Under the pieces are notes generated by a model. That model was not told the DNA's origin. It ran no database searches and worked only from the letters and a program-made list of their open reading frames with translations. Positions 21,885 to 33,067 of a stretch of DNA of 64,000 bases are shown in pieces. Location of the stretch: assembly GCA_018340805.1 (NCBI GenBank), contig JACMZG010001913.1, positions 20,555,197 through 20,619,196 on the forward strand, read 5' to 3'. Made by a program: the position numbers and the translations under genes. The stretch is from Microvelia longipes. Its lineage: Eukaryota; Arthropoda; Insecta; Hemiptera; Veliidae. How positions within the stretch are numbered: position 1 is the first letter of the stretch; each line of letters opens with the position of its first letter.

Positions 21885-22200
21885 TTTATAAACCAAGTGA
21901 GTTAAGAATGCTATTACTTTCTTGAGCAGTTAGTTGGTTCCTAAGGCGAAAGCTGAAGGAATCAAAGTATTTAACTCCCGAGGCGAAGCCGAGGGATTTG
22001 TTTTTAACCGCCGAGGTAAAGCCAAGTGAGTTATGACCATTAAAATTGATTAGTCCCCTTTATAAATTTAGAGGATACCGTTCTTTAAGAAATAGGCGAA
22101 ATACTCCCTCCTATTAGGATTTAGGGGCTCTAACCCTACTTTTAAGAAACAATTTTTACTCCCAACGGAGAAGAAGTTACTTTTTACTCCCTTAAAATTA
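21885..22200. repeat. Family C-related repeat
   Basis: Shares with 11511-12140 the strings GGTTTCTAAGGC / GGTTCCTAAGGC, ATTTAACTCCC and a TTTTTACTCCC end. Contains CCGAGGCGAAGCCGAGGG. Confidence 0.55.
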
Positions 22201-22302
22201 GTCAATAAACCTCTCATATACTGTCAGGATAAAAGTAATAAAATAAAAGTATTACTGACAGAGGAAGCTAGTAACAGTAGGCAAAGTTACTTATAATTAT
22301 TA

Positions 22303-22385
22303 AAAAATCGGGTACTGGGTACATCGGGACTTATCCTCATTACATCGGATTCGCTACGCTCATCCCCCCTTCTTTGGACTTATTT
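22303..22385 (-). repeat. Family A tail fragment
   Basis: AAAAATCGGGTACTGGGTAC, GGGACTTATCCTCATTACAT and CGGATTCGCTACGCTCATCC are the reverse complement of the 3' tail of family A copy 1. Confidence 0.7.
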
Positions 22386-22439
22386 TACTCATCCAACTAC
22401 AGGAGGGCTTGGTTTTTCAAGACCCCCACCCACCAGTCC

Positions 22440-23549
22440 GCTTAAAACTTAATTTGAAAAATGCATATAAGCATAAGTATTAATTTTTCGAGAGAAATTT
22501 TAAGAATTACTTTAAATTTTTTGATAAATTCCACAATTAAAAGTCATAATAATTATTGTTTCAGGAAAAACTGGAGAAAAAAATCAAATTGAGGATGTAT
22601 TTATTTAATTTATTCTAATATATGGCTGTTCAGTAATATTAATATTAGTTAAATAATATTAACTAAATTAATTGTAACTATAAAAATTTCACTTCCAAAG
22701 AAATGGTTGTATTAAGATTATCTAAAAGTTTCCTTTTATGTTAATTTTTATAATTTATTTTACCTTTCTTCTTTTATCTTTCAATCTTTATTCGAACCTT
22801 TTCTCTTCTCTTATATTTTAAAAATTTTCTTTTTCTTTTATATAATTGCTAAACCTTACTACTCTTTTTACTTCTTTCCCCATAACTTTTATTCTTTTTA
22901 TTTCACTTATTCAGTTTATTTTTCTTTCTATTATTCTGTTATAAAATTGCTCTACATTTGTTAAATTTACTTTTTTCGATTTAAATCTCTAACCTCTCCT
23001 TATCTTTATCAGTTAAAAATTGGTAAAATTTATTTGTATTTACTGATTTATCTCCAATTTTTTTTCTAAAGCTATAACTATATTATTCAGTTTATTAATA
23101 TCTCTCTTTAATCCTTATAAACTGATAATTCTTTTATGTACTCACTGTTTTCTCTTTAATTCGTACTTACTGTTTTTTCCTTAATTCTTCATCCAACCCT
23201 GTCATGTTTCATTCAATATATTTTCATTATCTTTACAAACTATAAAAAATGTACGTTTTGTTTGACGTAAGTGTATACGTTTCAAGAGAGACTACTAAAC
23301 TATTTAACAACCAAAGAAAAAGACAAAATGTAAAAAAATTGCTCATAAAGTAACAAACACTGCCAAAGTTAAAGTTATCTTGTAAATAAAAAAATGAAAA
23401 TATTTATTTTATTTCAATTCTTTATTGTTTTTATGAATTTAATGTAAATAAAGTTATTTATTTATAAATATGTGTATTTTTTCCTCGTAAGCAGTGTGTT
23501 CGAGATTAGTCATAACTAGAGTGCCTGTATATCATGATATATCGCCATT

Positions 23550-23550
<1 letters not shown>
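22440..23550. other. Intergenic, AT-rich and pyrimidine-rich stretch
   Basis: 22740-23220 is strikingly T/C-rich on the plus strand (repeated TTCTTTT, TTATCTTT). No gene or clear repeat was recognised. Confidence 0.5.
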
Positions 23551-23622
<72 letters not shown>

Positions 23623-23690
23623 TATAGGGTAGGGTATTTAGTATTATGTATATTATATAATATATATTATTATATAGGGTAGGTAGGTAT
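23551..23690. repeat. (TA)n microsatellite with GGGTAG satellite edge
   Basis: TA repeats to about 23627, then ATAGGGTAGG-type units to 23720. Confidence 0.9.
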
Positions 23691-23889
23691 ATAGTATTTT
23701 ATAGGGTTAGTAGTAGGGTAAGCCACGAACGATAAACAGACAAATTTTGAGGCCAGCCTAGCTTTGCAGATTGAGAAAAGAGACCTTAACTTGGAAAAAA
23801 TACCTCTCTACATTGTACTACATTTTAATTAGTTATAGAACCGAAATGTTTTTAGAAGTTGACTTCTAAAAGTATATAAGATAAGAAGA

Positions 23890-24366
23890 ACCCTGGCAAG
23901 TTTCATTCCATTATCATCATTAGTAACGCTTTTATTTAGGTCTTAAAATTTAAAAGTCAAAAACAAAAGAATATATTGGTTGTCTCCAACATGTTATCAT
24001 AACTTTGAATGGATTAAATCATTTTAGCTACCTGATATATAAATATCTATTGGAGGAAACTCTTTTAGTTTAATGTTATTATCATAAGTAGATTAATTTT
24101 AATAATATAATTATTAAGTATAATTAATTTTAACTAGGTTAACATTAATTATAGTTATTATTATATAAATATGAATAAAATTAGAAATACTGATGATAAT
24201 AACATTTAACTTGAGTTTCCTCAGATACATATTTATATATCAGGTTGCTTGAATCCATACAAAGTTATAAACAAATGTTGGATACAACCAATATATTATT
24301 TTAAGCTTTAAGGCCTAAATAAAGACGATACTAATACTAATAAAGAGATGAAACTTGCCAGAGTTC
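23890..24366. mobile_element. Long fold-back element (477 bp)
   Basis: The left arm starts CCCTGGCAAGTTTCAT and the right arm ends ATGAAACTTGCCAGAG. The match continues inwards (TTTATTTAGG / CCTAAATAAA, GTTGTCTCCAACAT / TGTTGGATACAAC, CCTGATATATAAATAT / ATATTTATATATCAGG) to a centre near 24125. The imperfect palindrome is non-coding. Confidence 0.85.
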
Positions 24367-24410
24367 GTCATTTACACTTAAAGAAGTCATTCTAAAACTT
24401 TCGATTCAAT

Positions 24411-24673
24411 AGATTTAGATCTTCTGGTGGTGAGCGCGTCAATGTAGATGAAGAATCCGACGTTTCTAATCCTACAGGGATGTAGGACATCACGGATGTC
24501 CTACAATAATGGAAAAACACAATACTCTACAAAACTGAACAGTTCAGTTTTGCAGAGCACTGTGTTTTTTATCTATGATGTCCTACATACCTGAATTTGC
24601 CTCCCACAATAGAAGTGAAAAGTCGGATTCTTCATCTACATTGACGCGGTCACCACTGGAAAATCTAAATCTT
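24411..24673. mobile_element. Fold-back element (263 bp) with nested hairpins
   Basis: Arms 24411-24461 and 24622-24673 are reverse complements (GTAGATGAAGAATCCGAC / GTCGGATTCTTCATCTAC), with one or two differences. Inside are GATGTAGGACATC/GATGTCCTAC and ACAAAACTGAACAGTTCAGT hairpins. It lies 45 bp from the previous fold-back. Confidence 0.87.
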
Positions 24674-25309
24674 AATCACAAAAACCGCGGAAGCCTACGC
24701 AGTTTATTTTCAGCTCAATAACCAATCAAATCTTTGATTAGTAATATATATTTATGATTAAAGTAATGAGAGGCAGGATTGACCGTTTCGATGGAAGGTC
24801 AATAATGTTCGATGACTAAATTCTGTAATTTTTTTTCTCAAATGAATCTAACCAAATATTTCATAATTGGATATGAACGAATTCAAATATTCAGAGAGTT
24901 CTGAACATCAGGAGCTATTGACTATGTCAGGTGTTAAAATTATTTAAAAAAATAAAACAGATTTATCATAATAATACATTTACAATACTCTGAAATAAAA
25001 CCATCAGTATATAATATGTATTTTATACTATACTATGTACTAATTACATAACAATATATAAGCTATGTCGGAGATATGGTTTCAGAAATAATTCTCACCC
25101 AATTCTAAGAAATTTAAGAATTGGTAAGAAATTTTGATCCTTATTCGTTCAAAGTAGCACAATTCTATCCAGTGACTAAATATAAAAACTAATCTATAAT
25201 ATACAAATGTACATTTACACTAATAACCTACACTTAATCAACTAAATTGCCAATTACAAAAGATATTATCAATATTTAAAAAAAACACAATAAACTTAAT
25301 ATAATAAAA

Positions 25310-25592
25310 GAAAAGAAGTCTCTCCACATAACAAAACTTTATTGGCAAAGCGCTTTCAACCAAACTAGAGGCCGTCATCAGTGCAAAACCGTTGAGATGT
25401 TAAAGAAGTAGAGAAGTGAGACTATGTTTTCTTTCTAGGTATTAGAATCAGACTAGTCTGAGTCTGACTCTAATACCTAGTAACTTCTCTACTTCTTTAA
25501 CATCTCAACGGTTTTGGACTGATGATGGCCTCTAGTTAGGTTGAAAGAGCTTTGCCAATTAAGTTTAGTTTTGTGGAGGGACTTTTTTTCTT
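25310..25592. mobile_element. Fold-back element with head-to-head hammerhead-like motifs
   Basis: Left arm 25310-25445, right arm about 25470-25592. Outer parts are AAGAAGTCTCTCCACA..., AACTTTATTGGCAAAGCGCT and the TTTCAACC/GGTTGAAA boundary; inner parts are CCGTTGAGATGTTAAAGAAG / CTTCTTTAACATCTCAACGG. The hammerhead-like cores point outward from the centre: minus strand 25341-25390 and plus strand 25510-25559 (CTGATGA at 25519-25525, GAAA at 25542-25545). The right copy has a stem III mismatch (GAAAGAGCTTT). It is related to 12479-12560 and 38275-38585. Confidence 0.75.
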
Positions 25593-25827
25593 TTATTATT
25601 TATCATGGACTCCATTCACGCTCATTCTACTAGTACAATAAACTTTGTTAGTGCCATCTAAATTAATTTTTGGCAATATAGTTTTTGTTAAATATGTTAA
25701 TAAGGATCCTTCGGGTTCTAAGTCCCAACACGTCCTCTTCGCTTCGACGGCCTCCATGGGCCAACACTTCTTCTTAGCGTATTAAAATAAATACATGTGA
25801 GAGGTTCTCATACATTCTATACTAATA

Positions 25828-27070
25828 CTACATGACCAATGTTGTCTCCCCTTCTCTAACAAATTGTTTACAACTGCTCATTATGATGTACCTCGCCAAG
25901 GAGTTAAAAATATTTCTAATCCAACTATATCTCTGACCATAAAACGCAAACATTATCAAATAAAAACAAAGTTTATGAACGAACGACAACTGACTATAGT
26001 AATCAGTAAAATCTAAATCGAGAACGTAAAGAAGAGTAGCCAGAGCAGTTTCAGTCGGAAGAATATAGCTGTATGTGTTGACTCCATCGCCTAAACATAT
26101 TGCCATGTGTTCCCAATGATCAGTAGCGTCTTTCATAACAGGTTTCATTATAAATTCCAATACAGAATCACACTTTCTAAGTATTTCTTGACGCGATCCG
26201 CTACAAATATTGTACTCATCTTCGACGCCAAATAAATAACCTAAATATCTCCACAAATAGGCAAATGCTTCTAAATCCTCCTTAGGATCTATACCAAATT
26301 TTTCAGGGTGCATGTATATCAACCCGAAGAAGTTCCATTGTGTAGCGAAGAGTTCTGTTTGCGTCATCGTAGGACCAGAGTAGGAATATTCCATATCTAT
26401 ACTCTCCAATGCACACTGATTAGCTTTAAAAACTTTCTGCATATCTTTCTTTAAATTTCTGTACTTCAAATTTTCATCCTTCATAATTTGGTTTGTTTCT
26501 TGAATGATTTGCTCCTTTGTTTTAGCATTCATCAATTTAGCAGCTTTTATGTGATGCCTATTGACGACTTGAATGCTTTTAACGCCTTTACTATTTTTAT
26601 CAGTCAGATCAGTTTCGTACCAGTTCGTATGATGATGAACGGTGCGTAAGTATCGCTTACCTCCCTCGCCTACGGAAGTTGATTTTCTAGTATTAGCCAT
26701 TGTTTGAACACTTTTTTCGTAACCAAGTAACATAAACATAGTCATGTAAGTATTAAAAATAATCACTGCGTAATACTTCCGAGCAAATGCTTGACCTCGC
26801 TTCAACATATCTTCGTCAAACCAATCCGGTTTGGTTTTAAATTTTGAATTCAAATCGTAAGACATTACTTTATGTGATCCATCGTCAATTAATCTGACTT
26901 CTTCTTTATAATCCTTAATTTTAAATATTCTTCTATTATTATTATTTGATACTTGCTTCGGTACATTGTAAGTCACATATGTCCATATTATTGACAGTAA
27001 TGATGGTATAAGAAACCATCCGCTCAGTGCAAAACAATACCATGGTTCCAAGTCATCAGAATTAAGTGTC
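25828..27070 (-). CDS. DUF2236 / ER-bound oxygenase mpaB-like protein, large 3' exon
   Basis: Encodes 413 residues plus TAG (25828-25830). The acceptor TTTCATTTTTTCAG lies at 27071, so the Met-containing open frame upstream (to 27105) is intronic and the true 5' exon(s) are missing. A hydrophobic segment (FALSGWFLIPSLLSII) is near the exon start. Then come an Arg-x3-Thr motif (KRYLRTVHHH) and, exactly 34 residues after that Arg, a His (VNRHHIKAAKL). This reproduces the Arg/Thr/His-heme spacing of latex-clearing protein (R164, T168, H198). Further family marks are TQTELFATQWNFFG, AYLWRYLGYLFGVEDEYN and the C-terminal FAFYGQRYSW. Members are b-type heme oxygenases or ER-bound mpaB oxygenases; the insect substrate is unknown. 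Intact here, with no frameshift. Confidence 0.88.
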
Positions 27071-27620
27071 CTGAAAAAATGAAATACTAAATAACTAATG
27101 TACAAATAAGTAATTATAAAAGATGCTTAAAGATATCAAACTTTATAACTTTGAACTTTTATAAAGTTTTGAAAGGTTTTCATCATGCTGTCTATGACCC
27201 GCATAACATCCGCCGTATTAATGAGAATTGAAACATGGCACAAAATCAGACATAAAGTTTTGTTGTGCAATCCGAAAGATGATACTTTTCAGATCACAAA
27301 AAACCTATTTTATTGTGTCAGAAAAAATTAGTTAGTGCCACCTTAAACTAGTAAAATCCAAGGATCTCGAATAATGGGATGACGAGTAGGGCAAATTTTC
27401 TGACCCCATGGACGTTGTATGAGAAATAGGAGCAAACTTATGTTCCCATGGTCCATGGTCCGCATACCGGGCGAATTTCCTTTGTAATGGGTGTTATCGA
27501 GCTTAACAATAAATTTCTTGTTTAACCTTCATAACTTGAGCAGTTACTCAATTATCAAGCACCACTCGTAACTAATTTTTCTATATTTTTTCAAAAGAAA
27601 TGCGTTAATATAAATGGCAT
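27071..27620. other. Upstream intron of mpaB-like gene with fold-back family fragments
   Basis: 27465-27610 holds GGTCCGCATACCGGGCGAAT and GAGCAGTTACTCAATTATCA, related to the arms of the 33.9-37.2 kb fold-back units. No 5' exon of the oxygenase gene could be recognised here. Confidence 0.5.
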
Positions 27621-27755
27621 ACTGCCACAATATAAGCAATTTTTTAAATGTATTAGTCAGGGGTTGGGACATTAACAAGGTTAATTTTTGTACCAAGTTT
27701 CTTTCGATCTGAGAAAAAGTCCTACTCTGTTTTGTTTCGGCTAACTCATCAGCGC

Positions 27756-27903
27756 GCCGACAGAGCCTGAACTCACTCTTGCCTACAATAAAAATTCTCA
27801 AGATTATAATGTGAAGTATTATATTCGTCTCTAGTAAAAACCTCACATTATATTCTTTGGAATTTTAAATTGAAAAGTCAGAGTGAGTTCAGGCTCTGTC
27901 GGC
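27756..27903. repeat. Fold-back with 24-bp perfect outer arms
   Basis: GCCGACAGAGCCTGAACTCA then CTCT (27756-27779) is the exact reverse complement of 27880-27903. Inner segments (ATTATAATGTGAAG / CCTCACATTATAT) also pair. Confidence 0.85.
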
Positions 27904-27939
27904 TCTATGATGATAGTCTAAGAGCCGGCATGAAAACAT

Positions 27940-28530
27940 ATGACTCATTTTGTACTATTTCAAACCAAACAACATTGTCTGCCTATCCAGAGTGGATCGC
28001 TTAACATGATTGCGCATGTTCCAAATTTTATAAAATTGCACAACTTTCAGTTTTCTTGAAATTAGTTTTCAAGAAAACTAATTTCCTGTTCCCTGGGGTT
28101 CGTGAGCAAAACACGAAGAGAACTTTTTGCAAAGGTACAACCAAAGTAATGGCTCTTTCAAAAACACTAAAAAATGGTTAATTTATGCAAAGTCAGCGAC
28201 TTTCAGTGGAAAAATATTGGTTTTTTGTCTATTTCTTTTGGCTATTTAACAAATGTCATAACTTTAGATGAAGTAATTCGATTATAATGAAAAAACACTC
28301 GCCTTATATGAAATTGGATCAGTTTTAAAAAATGTTCTCTTTATGTTTTGCTCACGACCTACAGGGAACCACGTATTGTAAGAAAACTGGAATTTGTGCG
28401 ATTTTCTAATATTTAGACCCAGCGCATTCATATGAAGGGCTCCACTCTGGATAGGCAAACTATACATTTTCTTAATAATTTAAGGTTTCCAGAATAATTT
28501 GGTTTAAAGTAGTACAAAATGAGTTATAGG
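27940..28530. mobile_element. Long fold-back element (590 bp)
   Basis: The left edge TGACTCATTTTGTACTATTT pairs with AGTAGTACAAAATGAGTTAT at the right. TGCCTATCCAGAGTGGA pairs with TCCACTCTGGATAGGCA. Inner segments (CCCTGGGGTTCGTGAGCAAA / TTTTGCTCACGACCTACAGG) pair to a centre near 28220. Confidence 0.82.
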
Positions 28531-29232
28531 CCTGGTTCTTGGACTGTGACTTAGACGTAACGAAACAGAGTGAGACATGACATTATGTCGAGCCATCAAT
28601 GATGAATGTCAAATGATGGAACAGTTCCCAGATGTAGCATTGTATATGCTTGTTACATTTCCTAGGTGCCTCTCTCGATATATTTATACAATTATATTGT
28701 ATGATACAATACTTTTCCTAGATACCTACGACATAAATTAAGAAAAGTAAAAACAGAAAAAAAGTGACTTATATTTTCATATATGGTTTAAATATATATA
28801 TTTAATATACAATATATACTATTAAATTAAGTACAAAAAAAATTTAAAGAAATGTGAATACCGATAAATTTAGGTAAATTAAGGTACTTCAACTTACATT
28901 GTTTAATTCTTCAGCACTTCTATTAATAACTTTTAATTCCACTATTTATTTAAAATAAAAATTTACTGGTATTAAATGTACACAAGTTTATAAAACCTTA
29001 CTGAGAATGATTCGAAAAATAAAGTTTCTTGTTAAATACTTGGCGGGAGAGAAAAGAATAAAAGCAATGAGGTTAAATTTGATTATATTTGATATATTTC
29101 AAAAAAAAATAATGAATTTTAATGTGAGAATTGATTTCTTTTGTTTTTATTGTTGTGCGTATCAAAGGAAGGTTATATACCAAATTGTAAGCACTATTTT
29201 CCGTGTTGTAAGTCATAAATAATAGACCATAT
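28531..29232. other. Intergenic, AT-rich, no gene seen
   Basis: Short open frames only, without codon bias or recognisable motifs. Confidence 0.5.
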
Positions 29233-29610
29233 AGTGCCACTCTTGGTATTACAACGTGTAAAACAGTGCCATGATAGGTATTACAATAGTGTCAAATAGT
29301 GCAATAATAGGCATCGCAATAGTGTCAAATAGTGCAATAATAAGCATCGCAATAGTGTCAAATAGTGCAATAATAGGCATCGCAATAGTGACAAATGGTG
29401 CAATAATAGGCATCTCAATAGAGACAAATAGTACTAAAATAGGTATTACGATAGCGTCAAATAGTGCCACAATAGGTATCACAATAGTGTCAAATAGTGC
29501 CATAGTTGGTATTAAAATATTGCCAAGTAGTTCCACAGTAGGTATCACAACATCGTCAAATAGTGCCACAAGAGGTATCACAATAGTGTCAAATAGCACC
29601 ACTCTAGGTA
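29233..29610. repeat. 33-bp minisatellite, ~11 copies
   Basis: The unit approximates GGTATTACAATAGTGTCAAA then TAGTGCCACAATA. Because 33 is a multiple of three, both strands stay open (plus frame 29271-29738, minus frame 29249-29602), but the products are only isoleucine/serine-rich repeats. The repeat is more likely a satellite than a gene. Confidence 0.9.
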
Positions 29611-29770
29611 TAGGGTCACAGGTTTGTGACGTTTTAGCGAATTTTTATCATAAAAATGATAAAAATGACGCTTATGAGGTTGTTCAGATTACAGAACTTA
29701 AAGAGAAATTGAGGCATCGATTTCACACTGGCTCCTGATATCAAAAATAAATAATCAGAAAAAAAATTAT

Positions 29771-29777
29771 AATATAT

Positions 29778-29816
<39 letters not shown>
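29771..29816. repeat. (TA)n microsatellite
   Basis: About 45 bp of TA repeats. Confidence 0.9.
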
Positions 29817-29820
<4 letters not shown>

Positions 29821-30029
29821 CATAATGTATATTGTTTGTGCTGCTTGGGATGGTCTAATGCAGCTGAAACCGGTCTTAATTGATTAAGCTTGCCGTCAAT
29901 GTAATAACCTCGTTTTACCGTTGATTTTTTTCCACACACATTTTTTCATGACGTCATAATTCGGGTCGATAACGTCATAATTTGTATAAAGACTCCAACA
30001 TCTCGCGATATGCTAAGTTTCGTTTTGAT

Positions 30030-30125
30030 TAACCTTCGAGAGTTATCGTTCGCCATACAAAAAATATACAGGGTGTTGTATATTTGTTACAACACCAGTT
30101 GTATATTGTACAGGTGTTGGGTGTT
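30030..30125. repeat. ACAGGGTGTTGTATA-type palindromic block
   Basis: CAGGGTGTTGTATATTTGTT and the following ACAACACCAGTTGTATATTG pair with each other. ACAGGGTGTTT recurs at 31192. A small MITE end is possible. Confidence 0.4.
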
Positions 30126-30197
30126 TTGTCAAAGGAACAAAAAATTTTCTTTAATATAAATATAATAATATTTATATTTAATTTTTAAATATAAATT

Positions 30198-30232
30198 GTA
30201 TAATATATATATATATATATAATATATAATAT

Positions 30233-30320
<88 letters not shown>

Positions 30321-30331
30321 ATATATATATA

Positions 30332-30371
<40 letters not shown>

Positions 30372-30386
30372 TATATAAATACATAC
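30198..30386. repeat. (TA)n microsatellite, long
   Basis: About 185 bp of TA with few interruptions. Confidence 0.95.
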
Positions 30387-31385
30387 ATATATCGGACATA
30401 TATTTTGGTATCAGAAAGCTAATCTGGATCGATCCCCTCCCCCATTCACTCCCTCAATCTCATACGCGTAATTTTCATGATAGAATTCGATAAAATGAAG
30501 TTTTCTATAAGTATCTAGTGGGTGTAAGATTCCAAAACGATTAGACCGGTTTCAGCTCAATCGGACCATTCTAAGTGACGCAATCGGCACATAACTTAAT
30601 TATAACGTCACCGCCAAGGAGTAAAAAGGAGGTTTCTATTACTATACAATGGGTGTAATATAAGACGTTTCTGCAAATTTTAACAAAAGTTTAGGCAACT
30701 GGATATTTTATAGCTGATCTTCATGTTTTTAATGGTGCTGAAACCGAATCTGAAGCCGATTAATATTCTGTGAGCCGATCTATACCTATTGATTACTTAG
30801 CCGAATAACCTGAGATTATTCTATTTATTATTCTTGATCAGTTTTTCCGGAAAATCTTTTAAAAATTGGGATAATTGCTGCTTAACCCAAAATTTCTCCC
30901 ATCCGATTTTTTAAATTTTTTTTTTTTGATCCATTGTTGGCTCTGAATCTTTTTAAACAAATCCAAAATTGCTTTCCGGTCCCACTTTTTTGATGAAAAA
31001 TAAAAATGTAAGTTAAAAATAGCTATGACGCTATTTTTAACTATTTTGCTAATACTAGCTATTTTCTCTCCTTAACAGTAGATGTATTCCTAATAGGAAA
31101 ATTATTCCTCTTGTAATTCTTAGGAAAAAATATTCTAAATAGGAAACCTATTAGAAATACAATATCCTAGCATTTCTAGTTGGTAGATATACAGGGTGTT
31201 TCATATAAAGTGTCCACCAAAGAAGGAGGTGATAGTACTCCTCAAAGAGAGCAAAAAATGTTCTATAATATAAACCCCGATCTCCAACCGTTTCCCCACA
31301 AGGTCGAATTTAATATTTAAAAAAAAATTGACCTCACATCATACAATTGTTTAGAGTGTTTAAACTAATCAAACTAGAATTTATA
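30387..31385. other. Intergenic, no gene seen
   Basis: 30530-30600 has AGACCGGTTTCAGCTCAATC and CCATTCTAAGTGACG, related to 34320-34375 and 35995-36050 of the tandem fold-back unit. The remainder is unrecognised. Confidence 0.45.
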
Positions 31386-31925
31386 TGGTAGGGCATTAGT
31401 GGAGGTAAGAGATGAGCAAAAGTTTAGCCAAGAACGAGAAAAACTTCTCTTATGATTGGTCTTTATGTAAATCTAAATATTTTTACACATTCAATAGTCA
31501 AAAATGTAAGCTATTGTTGCTATAAGTTGCAAAAACTGATAATTTTTGTCGTATGAAAGAGAAAATAATGTTATTTAACCAAATATTTTTTTTAAAAAGT
31601 AAACTAATAATTTGATTTTTAGACTCTAGGAGGAAAAATAAACATATTTTATTCTTACACAATTTTCACTAAAACCACTCTTTTCTCCTATTTTAGAGAT
31701 TTTTAATTATTTTATGTACCATGTAATTAACATTGTAGAGATATGCAAAAATTCTAAAAAATAACAGTTTTTCCAACTTCTAGGAAGAATGGCTTAACAT
31801 TTTGACTATTGAATGTATGATGAAGTTTGGGTTTTCTTAAAGGGTAATCATAAGAGAAGTTTTTCCCGTTCTCTACTAAACTTTTGCTCATCTCTTACTT
31901 CCTCTAATGCCTTACCATCATTAAT
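31386..31925. mobile_element. TIR/fold-back element (540 bp)
   Basis: The left end TGGTAGGGCATTAGTGGAGG and the right end CCTCTAATGCCTTACCATCA are inverted. The match runs through AAGAGATGAGCAAAAGTTTA and CTTCTCTTATGATT to ACATTCAATAGTCAAAAATG (left) / CATTTTGACTATTGAATGT (right). Non-coding. Confidence 0.85.
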
Positions 31926-32823
31926 ATGAAAGATTCTTGTATTAATACCACCGTTATACTACATAAGGCGCAGTAAGTATAAAGTATACTTTAAACTTAT
32001 CCAAGGAATGTATTGGTTTGTTGTATCACAAACAAGTCATATAAATGCAGCTTGATCAAACTATTGTAATTGTAGTTAATTCGAATTGATTGATTGAAAC
32101 ATATCTTTATTGAACTAAAATTACATTTAACATGAACAAATTAACATAAATAAATTAACATAGAATTTGATCTCATTTTCCTTGTTTGCATTAACATGTA
32201 TTAAAATGTGTATAGTTTACACACATTGTTAAGACATTTTTGTTGGCATTGTTAAGATTGTTAAAAAAATTCATGTGTATTCAGATATTAGGTTTCAATA
32301 ACAAATTTCTCACACATCAGAGGAAAATTTACTCTGGAGCGGAGGTCTGAAAATCGAGCGAATTTTCTTTAAAATTTGCGTTTTCTTGCTTGTCAATCCA
32401 AATTTTGCTTAATTTTACGGTATATATTTATTAGCCTGAGCAGTATCATCACTACTTATTTTTTTTTATTTTACAAAGAATATATATTTATTTATCGATT
32501 CTACACTACACGGCACAGCATTATTTGCACTCATTTAAAGCTCAATTTATGATAATTTGTAGCACATTTTCTGTAAAAAAATCCAAAAAAATAAAATGGC
32601 AATTTGTGACGCTATTGCTCAGGTTAAATAATATACACCGAAAATTGGATTGATAAACAAGACAACGTGTATTTCAATGAAAATTCGCTCGCGTTGGGCG
32701 GCACTCCAACCACACGATCTATCTAATTAGCGAATTTTATAAAAGAAAATTCGCTAAAAGGAGCGAAACATGGAGCTAAGTTTTTTTGTATAGAATTTAA
32801 AACAATCAGATTAGTCGTTGGCT

Positions 32824-32826
<3 letters not shown>
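31926..32826. other. Intergenic, AT-rich, no gene seen
   Basis: Contains GAGCGAATTTTCTTTAAAAT-type strings related to the AGCGAATTTCC motif of the 34-37 kb units. No coding evidence. Confidence 0.45.
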
Positions 32827-32872
<46 letters not shown>

Positions 32873-33005
32873 ATATATAATATATATATATATATATAAA
32901 TATAACTAATTTCGTCTTCTGTTTCTAAGTGTTTTTGTATATATTTTTGTCCTTATGTATAGGTTATTATATGTATATATATATATATAATATATATATA
33001 TATAT

Positions 33006-33066
<61 letters not shown>
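32827..33066. repeat. Two (TA)n tracts
   Basis: 32827-32900 and 32969-33066 are TA repeats. The 65 bp between them is unique. Confidence 0.92.

Positions 33067-33067
<1 letters not shown>

Noticed and set aside
27071..27105. Start of the oxygenase at the first Met (MYISYLVFHFF)
   Set aside because: A strong 3' splice site (TTTCATTTTTTCAG) lies between that Met and the conserved region, so these residues are most likely intronic.
29249..29738. Protein gene with an 11-residue repeat
   Set aside because: Both strands are open because the repeat unit is 33 bp. Low complexity and no start or splice context.
29846..29890. Further hammerhead motif (CTAATGC...GAAACCGGTC)
   Set aside because: Two core positions differ, stem II has no loop and stem I does not pair. 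Only GAAACCGGTC resembles the motif.
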